Positions 9,345 through 17,467 of a stretch of 64,000 nucleotides of DNA are shown piece by piece. Position numbers and translations under genes: made by a program. The DNA comes from Dysgonomonas gadei ATCC BAA-286 (GTDB lineage: Bacteria > Bacteroidota > Bacteroidia > Bacteroidales > Dysgonomonadaceae), in the NCBI RefSeq assembly GCF_000213555.1, contig NZ_GL891980.1, positions 558,001-622,000 of the forward strand, in the 5' to 3' direction. A model generated the notes under the pieces. The model made no database searches. It was not told where the DNA came from and saw only the letters and a program-made list of their open reading frames with translations. Numbering within the stretch: the stretch's first letter is position 1; the number at the start of each line of letters is the position of its first letter.

Positions 9345-9760
9345 AAAAGTTTATCTATAGAATAAGAGCCGGTAGCCTTTAGCTGTTAGCTGATAGCTCT
9401 TTGAAATATTGATTAAAGCAGTTACGAGTTTGCCTCGCCTTCGCTTCGGCGAATATTATTTCTTCGCCCTTCGGGCAGTTACCAGTTACAAGTTGGCTGG
9501 CGTTTTGTTTCACGCAAAGACGCAGAGACGCAAAGTTTTTATATCTTACCAGTTGTTGACTGATGACTGTTGACTGTAAAGTCTCTTGTGCGATAGCTTC
9601 GGCTAACGGCTAATAGCTATCAGCTAAAAGCTGAAAAAGCTGTTACCTTTGTTACCTTTTAACAAGTAGTAAGTTTTAAGTAGTAAGTTAAATGAGATAC
9701 GGGTTGTTAACTGATGACTGATGACTGCTAACTGTTAACTGAAAAAAGTGTTACTTTTTT
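9345..9760. repeat. Mosaic repeat island 1 (gene-free)
   Basis: The 669 bases between ompH and murI hold no convincing gene. They contain a string of modules shared with other islands. Module A is at 9350-9414 (TTATCTATA...AGAGCC...TAGCTCTTTGAA). A GCAAAGACGC tract is at about 9510-9536. Module E is at about 9590-9660 (GCTAACGGCTAATAGCTATC, then TTACCTTTGTTACCTTTT). Module C is at 9660-9742 (AAGTAGTAAGTT, ATGAGATACG, TTAACTGATGACTG words). Within it, short words such as TGATGACTG and TAACTG recur imperfectly. An A+T-rich ATTCATTCTTAATT-like word lies just before the murI promoter. Confidence 0.75.
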
Positions 9761-9856
9761 TTACTATCGGGGACAGTCTCTTCCTGATAACAGGATGATA
9801 ATAAGTGGCGGGAAAAAGGATTCCTGATTATTCATTATCCATTCTTAATTATTTTC

Positions 9857-9864
9857 TATCTTTG
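9857..9864 (+). promoter_or_regulatory. -7 element of murI
   Basis: TATCTTTG, a perfect TAnnTTTG, ends 19 bases before the murI ATG. No clear TTTG lies 20 bases upstream. Confidence 0.6.
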
Positions 9865-9883
9865 AATCACTAAATCATTATAT

Positions 9884-10711
9884 ATGCTTAAAGTTGGACC
9901 TATCGGTGTGTTTGATTCAGGCTACGGGGGATTGACCATCCTTTCCGAAATACAGTCGTTAATGCCTGAGTACGACTATTGTTACCTCGGGGATAATTCG
10001 CGTGCTCCATACGGCTCGCGCTCTTTCGATGTTGTATATGAATTTACCAAGCAAGCTGTACTGAGCCTGTTCGATATGGGTTGCAATCTGGTAATACTGG
10101 CATGCAACACAGCATCAGCAAAGGCTCTGCGCACAATCCAACAGAAAGATTTACCTCACATAGATCCGGATAAAAGGGTATTGGGTGTTATCCGCCCCAC
10201 GGCCGAGATTATAGGGCCTATAACCCAAAGCAGGCATGTTGGGATTTTAGGTACGACCGGAACCATACAATCCGAATCGTATTCTATAGAAATCAATAAA
10301 CTTTTCCCGGATATTAAAGTCTCAGGCGAAGCATGCCCTATGTGGGTGCCTCTGGTCGAAAACAGAGAGTATGAAAATGAAGGAGCGGATTACTTCATCA
10401 AGAAGAATCTCTCAAATATCCTCTCTAAAGACCCGCAGATAGATACACTTATACTGGGATGTACCCATTACCCTATTCTTCTGAATAAAATAAAATCATT
10501 CCTGCCGGATGGTGTAACAGCCATAGCCCAAGGCGAATATATCGCCCGTAGTCTGCAAGATTATCTGCATCGCCACCCCGAAATGGACAAAGTATGTACC
10601 AAGGGCAGTGTAACAAAATATTATACAACAGAATCGCCCCAAAAATTCTCAGAAGCCGCGACAATATTCTTGAATAAAGACATTGAGGTAAACCGGATCA
10701 CCCTGGAATAG
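9884..10711 (+). CDS. murI: Glutamate racemase
   Basis: This 275-residue protein has the family's standard size. The substrate-binding GVFDSGYGG (Asp11) and the two catalytic cysteines are all present: Cys74 in ACNTASA and Cys193 in GCTHYP. It converts L-glutamate to the D-glutamate used in the peptidoglycan stem peptide, in the cytoplasm. It has its own -7 element 20 bases upstream. dinB follows 21 bases after its stop, so the two may share a transcript. Confidence 0.96.
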   Translation: MLKVGPIGVFDSGYGGLTILSEIQSLMPEYDYCYLGDNSRAPYGSRSFDVVYEFTKQAVLSLFDMGCNLVILACNTASAKALRTIQQKDLPHIDPDKRVLGVIRPTAEIIGPITQSRHVGILGTTGTIQSESYSIEINKLFPDIKVSGEACPMWVPLVENREYENEGADYFIKKNLSNILSKDPQIDTLILGCTHYPILLNKIKSFLPDGVTAIAQGEYIARSLQDYLHRHPEMDKVCTKGSVTKYYTTESPQKFSEAATIFLNKDIEVNRITLE

Positions 10712-10732
10712 AAAAATGATCTATTTTTAAGC

Positions 10733-11803
10733 ATGCGTAAGATAATCCATATAGACATGGATGCCTTCTATGCTTCTATCGAGCAACGTGATAATAAAGA
10801 GTATAGGGGAAAACCTTTGGCTGTGGGATATTCAGGGCCGAGGGGAGTCGTTGCTGCGGCCAGTTATGAAGCCCGGAGGTATGGGGTGCGTTCGGCAATG
10901 GCTTCTAAAACGGCATTGAGAAAATGTCCTCAATTGATATTCGTTCCCGCCCGTTTCGATGTCTATAAGTCTGTATCCCGGCAGATAATGGAAATATTCC
11001 ATGAATACACTGACCTCGTTGAACCCTTGTCTCTCGATGAAGCCTTTCTGGATGTGACCGAAAACAATAAGAATATTCCATCTGCAACACAGATAGCACA
11101 AGAGATCAAACAAAAAATATTAGAGGCCACCCGACTAACAGCTTCTGCCGGAGTATCATTCAATAAGTTTCTTGCCAAAATAGCCTCAGACCAGAATAAG
11201 CCGGACGGGTTATTTGTTGTCAAGCCTAAAAATGCAGAACAGTTTGTAGAAACATTAGCTATCGAACAATTTTTCGGAGTGGGTAAAGTCACTGCTAAAC
11301 GGATGCATCAATTAGGTATAAAAAACGGATGGGATCTGAAACAACGTTCCGAAAATGAATTAATAGCCGTTTTCGGGAAAGCAGGACATATTTATTTCCA
11401 AAATGCACGGGCTATAGACGACCGCCCGGTAGAATCGCAACGGATAAGAAAATCAATGAGTTCAGAAACTACTTTTGAACATGATATCGATAATCTCGAA
11501 GAGTTGGCCTTAATTCTGGATGAAGTTGCCCGGGATGCATTTCACGACATTGAAAGAAAGAAATTCAAAGCACGGACAGTAACTTTAAAAATAAAGTATG
11601 CCGACTTTAAAACGATCACCAGAAGTAAGACTTTTCCAGCGTCAGTGGCAGACTATGAATCCTTCTACAAAGCCGGCTTCGAGCTCCTTCAAAATATAGA
11701 TTTATCACCTAAAGTGAGGTTAATCGGACTTGGTTTGAAAAACAATGAAGATGAAATGGGATGGGGCGAAGCGATCCAGTTACGCATCAATTTTGAAGAC
11801 TAA
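10733..11803 (+). CDS. dinB: DNA polymerase IV (Y-family)
   Basis: This 356-residue protein has the DinB catalytic core: IHIDMDAFYAS with metal-binding Asp8, and SLDEAFLDV with Asp102 and Glu103. The steric/fingers region VAAASYEARRYGVRSAM and a helix-hairpin-helix region FFGVGKVTAKRMHQLGI follow, then the little-finger domain. It carries out error-prone bypass of damaged template. No SOS-box can be assigned; it lies close behind murI without an evident promoter of its own. Confidence 0.95.
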   Translation: MRKIIHIDMDAFYASIEQRDNKEYRGKPLAVGYSGPRGVVAAASYEARRYGVRSAMASKTALRKCPQLIFVPARFDVYKSVSRQIMEIFHEYTDLVEPLSLDEAFLDVTENNKNIPSATQIAQEIKQKILEATRLTASAGVSFNKFLAKIASDQNKPDGLFVVKPKNAEQFVETLAIEQFFGVGKVTAKRMHQLGIKNGWDLKQRSENELIAVFGKAGHIYFQNARAIDDRPVESQRIRKSMSSETTFEHDIDNLEELALILDEVARDAFHDIERKKFKARTVTLKIKYADFKTITRSKTFPASVADYESFYKAGFELLQNIDLSPKVRLIGLGLKNNEDEMGWGEAIQLRINFED

Positions 11804-11869
11804 AGTTAAACTACATCGCCAAAACAAAATATTCTCCCGAAAATCCTTTCACATATTGGGATAAGTCCT

Positions 11870-11877
11870 TATTTTTG
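11870..11877 (+). promoter_or_regulatory. -7 element directly abutting the small gene before tadA
   Basis: TATTTTTG matches TAnnTTTG; TTTC at 11847-11850 may serve as a weak -33 with 19-base spacing. The ATG follows only five bases later, so the expected transcript begins at or next to the start codon. Confidence 0.55.
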
Positions 11878-11882
11878 CGGTA

Positions 11883-12098
11883 ATGAAACTAAAAAAGAAA
11901 GGGCCTCATAGCAACAGGACTAAACATCTTCTTTTTTCGCTCAATGAAGAAGAATATGCACTTATCTCCTCTTATATAAAAAAATATAAGATTGCTAATC
12001 GTTCCCGCTGGTGCAGGGAAACTCTCATCGCCCATGTCCTGAAAAATCTCGATCAGGATTACCCTACGCTTTTCGGTGAAAATGAGATGCGCCGATGA
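11883..12098 (+). CDS. Small basic protein of unknown function upstream of tadA
   Basis: This 71-residue protein is basic at its N-terminus (MKLKKKGPHSNRTKH), followed by HLLFSLNEEEYALISSYIKKYKIANRSRWCRETLIAHVLK. That pattern, a beta-strand-like segment then two helices, resembles small ribbon-helix-helix or mobilisation-type DNA-binding proteins common in Bacteroidetes. The resemblance is only by eye. Its stop overlaps the tadA start (ATGA), so the two are translationally coupled. The promoter is so close that the mRNA is probably leaderless. Position and coupling support a real gene; the function is unknown. Confidence 0.7.
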   Translation: MKLKKKGPHSNRTKHLLFSLNEEEYALISSYIKKYKIANRSRWCRETLIAHVLKNLDQDYPTLFGENEMRR

Positions 12099-12538
12099 CT
12101 GAGATTCTCACCGACGAACATTATATGAGGCAAGCCCTGAACGAGGCGCAGATTGCTTTCGAAAAGAAGGAAGTGCCCATCGGAGCTGTTATTGTATGCC
12201 AAAACAGAATTATTGCACGAGCCCACAACCTGACAGAAACTCTCAATGACGTCACCGCACATGCCGAAATGCAGGCGATTACTGCCGCAGCAAATTTCCT
12301 TGGAGGAAAATACCTGACAAATTGTACGCTGTATGTCACATTAGAACCTTGTCCAATGTGTGCCGGGGGACTTCTCTGGTCACAAATACCTAAAGTAGTT
12401 TTTGGAGCCAAAGACGAAAAAAAAGGATACTCCCTTTTCTCTCCAAATATACTGCATAACAAAACATCTATAATATCCGGCATTCTGGAGGAAGAATGCG
12501 CTTTTCTGTTAAAAGAATTCTTCAGGCAAAAAAGATAA
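12095..12538 (+). CDS. tadA: tRNA-specific adenosine deaminase
   Basis: This 147-residue protein has the cytidine/deoxycytidylate deaminase zinc site: His57-Ala-Glu59 and Pro-Cys86-x-x-Cys89. The surrounding sequence (VPIGAVIV, then HAEMQAI) fits TadA rather than a nucleotide deaminase. TadA turns A34 into inosine in tRNA-Arg(ACG). The start overlaps the stop of the preceding small gene by four bases. Confidence 0.92.
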   Translation: MTEILTDEHYMRQALNEAQIAFEKKEVPIGAVIVCQNRIIARAHNLTETLNDVTAHAEMQAITAAANFLGGKYLTNCTLYVTLEPCPMCAGGLLWSQIPKVVFGAKDEKKGYSLFSPNILHNKTSIISGILEEECAFLLKEFFRQKR

Positions 12539-12676
12539 TCCCGCATTTTCATACAGCAAAAGAAAATTCTTAACATTTATTTTGACTTCTCCATGCAACA
12601 TGGCATACAAATTGCGCATCTAATATATGTGAGCAATTTTATTAGAATTAATCAACCAATTTTATTAAACAAAAAA

Positions 12677-13393
12677 ATGAGAAAGTATATGAAACTATTT
12701 TCAGCACTGATTCTATCTTCTGTCTTAGCATTAGGATTCTCTTCATGTCTTGATGACGATGGATATTCTCTTGGTAATTACTGGGAGGACATAGTGACAG
12801 TAAAAAAGATAGATGACAATACTTATTCCTTCGTACGGGATAATGGTGACAAACTCTGGGTGGCCGCTCCTGTAGGTCTTAACTTGAAACCTAAGTACGA
12901 CAGAGCGATAATAAACTATACTATCCTCTCCGATGAGAAAGATGGTTATGACCATTACATCAGACTGAACGATTATTATGATGTACTGACCAAAGGCGTT
13001 ATTTATATAGCCCCCGACGATCAGGTAAAACAAGACAGTATAGGGAATGATCCTATCAAAGTATATTCCGTTTGGGAAGGCGGCGGATATCTGAATATCA
13101 ATTTCGGATACAATACCGGAGAAAACAAGCCGCATATGATCAACATGGTATCGGCGGAACCGGACTTATCAGTCGACAAAGATATCGTAAAATTAGAATT
13201 CAGACATAATATAAATGGTGACGAACCATCACGATATCCGGTTAAAGGTTATGCAAGTTTCGATCTTACACCTTACAAAGTCGCAGGACGTGACAAAGTT
13301 ACGTTTGAGATAACATCCAAAGATTTTGGAGGAGAAACAAAAACATTTAATATAGAATACAAATACACAGTGGACGAACCACTGGACGAATAA
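12677..13393 (+). CDS. NigD-like lipoprotein
   Basis: The start at 12677 gives MRKYMKLFSALILSSVLALG then a lipobox ending at Cys24 (GFSSC), so the protein should be lipidated. The mature part begins with an acidic CLDDDGYSLGNYW and continues with beta-rich sequence (TVKKIDDNTYSFVRDNGDKLW), as in the NigD-like family with an N-terminal OB-like and a C-terminal all-beta domain. NigD was named from a bacteriocin-related locus, but most members have no known function. An upstream methionine at 12593 would bury the signal peptide and is rejected. The gene stands alone with a terminator after it. Confidence 0.8.
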   Translation: MRKYMKLFSALILSSVLALGFSSCLDDDGYSLGNYWEDIVTVKKIDDNTYSFVRDNGDKLWVAAPVGLNLKPKYDRAIINYTILSDEKDGYDHYIRLNDYYDVLTKGVIYIAPDDQVKQDSIGNDPIKVYSVWEGGGYLNINFGYNTGENKPHMINMVSAEPDLSVDKDIVKLEFRHNINGDEPSRYPVKGYASFDLTPYKVAGRDKVTFEITSKDFGGETKTFNIEYKYTVDEPLDE

Positions 13394-13448
13394 GCAAATA
13401 CATACTAACCTGAATATTTATTATAATATTCTTTTTGATTTCCTTTCT

Positions 13449-13478
13449 AAAAAGAGAGCTCGTGAGAGTTCTCTTTTT
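13449..13478 (+). terminator. Terminator after the NigD-like gene
   Basis: AAAAAGAGA (13449-13457) pairs with TCTCTTTTT (13470-13478), with an inner CTC/GAG extension, ending in a T run. Confidence 0.75.
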
Positions 13479-13615
13479 AATTTGAATACACTCATACTCA
13501 AAAAGATTTCTATTTCCCGGCCCAAACAGACCTTATAGAAGCTTTATTAGACAAATTCTAAATAGTTAATAACTTTTTCTTCCTCATACTGCCTGATATT
13601 CTATTAAAAAGATGT

Positions 13616-13623
13616 ATTTTTGT
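13616..13623 (+). promoter_or_regulatory. -7 element of the Fur-family gene and purA
   Basis: TATTTTTG, a perfect TAnnTTTG, ends 21 bases before the ATG at 13645. It should serve both the regulator and purA. Confidence 0.6.
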
Positions 13624-13644
13624 TCATATCAGATTTTTCGATAA

Positions 13645-14154
13645 ATGGATAATTCAAAAGTAAAGGAACAAGTCAAAAGCGAGTTCACGGACTATCTCGG
13701 TCTGCATAAACATCGTAAAACCCCGGAAAGATATGCCATACTTGAGCATATCTATTCTACGAAAGGACATTTTGACATGGATTCTTTGTATAATGCCATG
13801 AAGCAATCCAGCTTCAGAGTCAGCCGTGCTACATTATATAACACTATCGAATTGCTGTTGGACTGCGGTCTGGTCGTAAAACATCAGTTTGGAGCTAATG
13901 TATCTCAGTACGAACGGGCCTATGGCAATGAGAATCATGACCATCTGATTTGCCTGAATTGCGGGGAAGTAAAAGAACATAAAAACGGAAATCTCTTTAC
14001 TCCCACTCAGCAAAAAAAACTGCAACGATTCAAGATCAGCTATTATAGCATGTATATATATGGCATATGCAATAAATGTATGCGGGCAAAAAAAACAGAA
14101 GAAAAAAAGAATAAACTAACAGAAAATAAAAATACACGTATTAAAAAGAAATGA
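13645..14154 (+). CDS. Fur-family transcriptional regulator
   Basis: This 169-residue protein has a winged-helix domain (RKTPERYAILEHIYSTKGHFDMDSLY, then FRVSRATLYNTIELLLDCGLV) and a metal-binding dimerisation half. The latter has HDHLICLNCGEV (Cys103, Cys106) and ICNKC (Cys142, Cys145), a structural zinc site. Whether it senses Fe, Zn, Mn or peroxide cannot be told. The last 20 residues form a Lys-rich tail. Its TGA overlaps the purA ATG (ATGA), so it is translationally coupled to an AMP-synthesis gene. Confidence 0.9.
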   Translation: MDNSKVKEQVKSEFTDYLGLHKHRKTPERYAILEHIYSTKGHFDMDSLYNAMKQSSFRVSRATLYNTIELLLDCGLVVKHQFGANVSQYERAYGNENHDHLICLNCGEVKEHKNGNLFTPTQQKKLQRFKISYYSMYIYGICNKCMRAKKTEEKKNKLTENKNTRIKKK

Positions 14155-15413
14155 AAGTAGATGTATTGCTAGGTTTGCAATGGGGCGACGAAGGAAAAGG
14201 TAAGATAGTGGATGTACTCACACCCGACTATGAAATTGTAGCCCGGTTTCAGGGTGGGCCAAATGCAGGGCACACACTGGAATTCGAAGGAAAGAAATAT
14301 GTCCTTCGTTCTGTACCTTCAGGTATTTTCCAGGGAAACAAAATCAATATCATAGGAAATGGTGTTGTACTTGATCCGGCCTTGTTCAAAGGAGAAATTG
14401 AATCACTGGAATCATCCGGCCATGATTTAACAAAACGCCTTCTTATCTCCAAGAAAGCACACCTTATATTACCGACCCACCGATTACTGGATGCCTGCTA
14501 TGAGGCAGCCAAGGGAGATTCCAAAATAGGTACTACCGGCAAAGGCATCGGACCTACATATACGGATAAAATCAGTCGAAATGGCCTGCGTGTAGGCGAT
14601 ATACTCCACAATTTTGAAGAAAAATATAACGCTGCGAAATCTAAACACTTGAGAATATTACAGCAATACGGACACGATATCAGCGCACTGGCTGAGATAG
14701 AAAAAGATTGGTTTGCCGGTGTAGCTAAATTAAAAGAATTTACGTTCATTGACAGTGAACATTATATCAACAACGCAGTAAAACAAGGAAAGAAAATACT
14801 GGCCGAAGGTGCACAAGGCACAATGCTCGATATAGATTTCGGGTCATACCCTTTTGTTACATCGTCCAATACCATATCAGCAGGAGCATGTACCGGGCTG
14901 GGCATAGCACCGCAGTCGGTAGGTGAAGTGTACGGTATATTCAAGGCATATTGTACCCGTGTGGGCAGTGGCCCGTTCCCAACCGAATTATTCGATGCAA
15001 CAGGAGATAAACTCCGTGAATTCGGATTTGAGTTCGGTTCTGTAACAGGACGTCCACGCCGTTGCGGATGGATAGACCTGGTAGCTTTGCGCTATGCCAT
15101 TATGATAGATGGTGTTACCCAACTGATAATGATGAAAAGTGATGTTCTGGACACATTCGAGACTATCAGAGCATGTATCGGCTACGAAATAAACGGAAAG
15201 AAAGTTACGGATTTCCCTTTTGAAGTAGACGAGAGAATCAAGCCGATCTATGTGGATATGAAAGGATGGCAAACAGATATGACTAAAATGCAAAAGGAAG
15301 ATGAATTTCCGGCCGAGTTCAAGCATTATATCTCATTTTTGGAAAAAGAATTGCAGGTTCCAATCAAGATAGTTTCGTTAGGACCTGACAGGGAACAGAC
15401 TATAATAAGGTAA
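14151..15413 (+). CDS. purA: Adenylosuccinate synthetase
   Basis: This 420-residue protein opens with the family signature DVLLGLQWGDEGKGKIVD (GTP/IMP site with catalytic Asp) and GGPNAGHT. GTTGKGIGPTYTDK and SGACTGLGIAP-like segments follow, then the VTGRPRRCGWIDLVALRYA region near the C-terminus. It joins IMP and aspartate using GTP, the first committed step to AMP; purB at 21.9 kb supplies the next step. The start overlaps the regulator gene by four bases. Confidence 0.97.
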   Translation: MKVDVLLGLQWGDEGKGKIVDVLTPDYEIVARFQGGPNAGHTLEFEGKKYVLRSVPSGIFQGNKINIIGNGVVLDPALFKGEIESLESSGHDLTKRLLISKKAHLILPTHRLLDACYEAAKGDSKIGTTGKGIGPTYTDKISRNGLRVGDILHNFEEKYNAAKSKHLRILQQYGHDISALAEIEKDWFAGVAKLKEFTFIDSEHYINNAVKQGKKILAEGAQGTMLDIDFGSYPFVTSSNTISAGACTGLGIAPQSVGEVYGIFKAYCTRVGSGPFPTELFDATGDKLREFGFEFGSVTGRPRRCGWIDLVALRYAIMIDGVTQLIMMKSDVLDTFETIRACIGYEINGKKVTDFPFEVDERIKPIYVDMKGWQTDMTKMQKEDEFPAEFKHYISFLEKELQVPIKIVSLGPDREQTIIR

Positions 15414-15436
15414 TTAAACCCTTTTTAAGAATATAG

Positions 15437-15469
15437 AATGTGCCAACAAACATTATTGGCACATTTTTT
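15437..15469 (+). terminator. Terminator after purA
   Basis: AATGTGCCAA (15437-15446) pairs perfectly with TTGGCACATT (15456-15465) over a 9-base loop, followed by T residues. Confidence 0.88.
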
Positions 15470-15512
15470 GTTTCATATATCATAAAAAGAATATTCACAA
15501 AAAGATATAAAT

Positions 15513-16196
15513 ATGTATATAGGTTGGATTATATTGATACTGGTTGGGGTCGCAAGTTTTGCTGTTTCGCAAATGCTGAAAAGTAAATTTAATAAATATT
15601 CTAAAATCCCTTTGACCAACGGGATGACCGGACGGGACGTAGCTGAAAAGATGCTTCACGACAACGGCATATATGATGTAAAAGTCGTTTCCACTCAAGG
15701 AATGCTTACCGACCACTATAACCCTGCCAATAAGACTGTAAACCTGAGTGAAGGGGTTTATGCCAGCAATAGTGTAGCTGCCGCCGCGGTAGCCGCTCAC
15801 GAATGCGGGCACGCTGTACAGCATGCACATGCCTATGGTCCGTTGAAAATGCGCTCGGCTCTTGTACCTGTTGTCAGTTTCGCTTCATCATGGGTGACAT
15901 GGATTATTCTAGCCGGAATCATTTTCATACAGACATTCCCTACTCTTATCTGGATAGGCATTGGTCTTTTTGCCCTGACTACCATATTCAGTTTTGTTAC
16001 ATTACCTGTAGAGATCAATGCCAGTCAGAGAGCTTTAGCATGGCTCAATACTGCCGGCGTAACTAATATGAATAACCATGACATGGCTAAAGATGCTTTG
16101 AAATGGGCTGCTTATACATATGTTGTTGCCGCAATAGGTTCTTTGGCTACATTACTTTATTATATTATGATAGCCCTTGGAGGCAGACGTAATTAA
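15513..16196 (+). CDS. YugP-type membrane zinc metallopeptidase
   Basis: This 227-residue protein has one N-terminal hydrophobic segment (about residues 4-20), the zinc motif HECGH at 96-100 (within AAHECGHAVQHA), and two or three further membrane helices (about 125-160 and 200-222). This matches the neutral zinc metallopeptidase family PF04298 (Bacillus YugP type). Its substrate is unknown in most organisms. It is a single gene flanked by terminators. Confidence 0.88.
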   Translation: MYIGWIILILVGVASFAVSQMLKSKFNKYSKIPLTNGMTGRDVAEKMLHDNGIYDVKVVSTQGMLTDHYNPANKTVNLSEGVYASNSVAAAAVAAHECGHAVQHAHAYGPLKMRSALVPVVSFASSWVTWIILAGIIFIQTFPTLIWIGIGLFALTTIFSFVTLPVEINASQRALAWLNTAGVTNMNNHDMAKDALKWAAYTYVVAAIGSLATLLYYIMIALGGRRN

Positions 16197-16221
16197 CTGA
16201 AGGAAACAGTATATAAATTAC

Positions 16222-16254
16222 AAAAGAGTGGTCTTTTCCGGCTACTCTTTTTTT
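16222..16254 (+). terminator. Terminator after the zinc metallopeptidase gene
   Basis: AAAAGAGT (16222-16229) pairs with ACTCTTTT (16244-16251). The stem extends inward by four pairs including two G-U, and a T run follows. Confidence 0.75.
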
Positions 16255-16286
16255 ATCATAAATATTCCGTAATAAACAGGATTATA

Positions 16287-16294
16287 TATCTTTG
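16287..16294 (+). promoter_or_regulatory. -7 element of the metallophosphoesterase pair
   Basis: TATCTTTG, a perfect TAnnTTTG, ends 30 bases before the ATG at 16325. Confidence 0.6.
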
Positions 16295-16324
16295 TACATT
16301 TCAAAACTATTCTATAAAGTCTGA

Positions 16325-17467
16325 ATGAAACCGATCATGTTCATAATAATCTTCATCATATACCTCTTAGCAAATTTCTATGTCTTCCATCATATCTGGA
16401 TAGCTATGCCTCCGAATACCATCGGACGGGTAACTCTCGTTTCGTTTGCTGTCGTAGCCGTTTCATCCTTTTTTATATCTTTTCTTGCCGGGGATGTATT
16501 GCCTGTATGGATGACATCTTTTTTATACAAAGTAGGCACCGCCTGGTTTTTCATCCTCCTGTATTTTCTTATCGTAATGCTGGTAAAAGATTTATTCGGG
16601 CTTACCAATCAGCTATTTCATTTTATGCCGAGCGATGCGATTACCCGCTATACAAAAGAAAATTGGGTAGGGCTGGGCTTTATGGTAGGTTTTATTACCC
16701 TACTGATGATTTGCGGATACCTGAAATATCAATGGAAAGTCCGTGTAGAACTGCCTGTACAGATATATAAAACCCTGGGAGATTCTACATCTGTTAAACC
16801 CTTGCGGATAGTAGCCATTAGTGACTTGCACCTGGGTTATGGCATAGGAAAAAAGGAATTTGAGGGATGGGTAAATACAATAAATGCTGAAAATCCGGAT
16901 ATTGTTCTCATTGCCGGAGATATTATAGATAATAGTGTACGCCCTCTGAACGAAGGCAACTTTGCCGAAAGCTTTCATAAAATAAAAGCTCCTATGGGGG
17001 TTTATGCCTGTCTGGGAAATCATGAATTTATCAGCGGTCTCAAAAACAGTCTCGACTTTTATGAGAAAGCAGGTATCCATCTCTTACGCGACACGGCCGA
17101 ATTGGTTAACAACAGTTTTTACGTCATCGGGCGCGACGACAGGTCGAACGAATGGCGCAAACCATTGAACGTATTAGTAGACAGCCTCGACAAGTCAAAG
17201 CCCCTTATCCTGCTCGACCATCAGCCTTACCATCTCGAAGAAGCTGAAGCATACGGCATCGATTTGCAAATATCCGGGCATACACATCAGGGACAAGTCT
17301 GGCCTATCTCTGCTATTACGAATGCAATATACGAAAAAGACCACGGCTTTGTAAAAAAAGGGAATGCCAACATATATATAAGCTCGGGTATCGGTATCTG
17401 GGGCGGTAAATTCCGCATCGGAACACAATCGGAATATGTGGTCATCGATTTAAAAACAAAGGAATGA
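16325..17467 (+). CDS. Membrane-anchored metallophosphoesterase (first of a tandem pair)
   Basis: This 380-residue protein has about four membrane helices in residues 1-140 and a calcineurin-like phosphoesterase domain after that. The metal-site blocks are in order: ISDLHLGYG, LIAGDIIDN, CLGNHEF, and the SGHTHQGQ near the C-terminus. This is the YkuE/YaeI-like layout, where studied members act on envelope phospholipids such as UDP-diacylglucosamine or lipid phosphates; the substrate here is unknown. The next gene is a paralogue whose start overlaps by four bases. Confidence 0.88.
   Translation: MKPIMFIIIFIIYLLANFYVFHHIWIAMPPNTIGRVTLVSFAVVAVSSFFISFLAGDVLPVWMTSFLYKVGTAWFFILLYFLIVMLVKDLFGLTNQLFHFMPSDAITRYTKENWVGLGFMVGFITLLMICGYLKYQWKVRVELPVQIYKTLGDSTSVKPLRIVAISDLHLGYGIGKKEFEGWVNTINAENPDIVLIAGDIIDNSVRPLNEGNFAESFHKIKAPMGVYACLGNHEFISGLKNSLDFYEKAGIHLLRDTAELVNNSFYVIGRDDRSNEWRKPLNVLVDSLDKSKPLILLDHQPYHLEEAEAYGIDLQISGHTHQGQVWPISAITNAIYEKDHGFVKKGNANIYISSGIGIWGGKFRIGTQSEYVVIDLKTKE

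Noticed and set aside
9345..9760. CRISPR-like array in the repeat island
   Set aside because: The repeated words are short, imperfect and contiguous, without regular spacers or cas genes.
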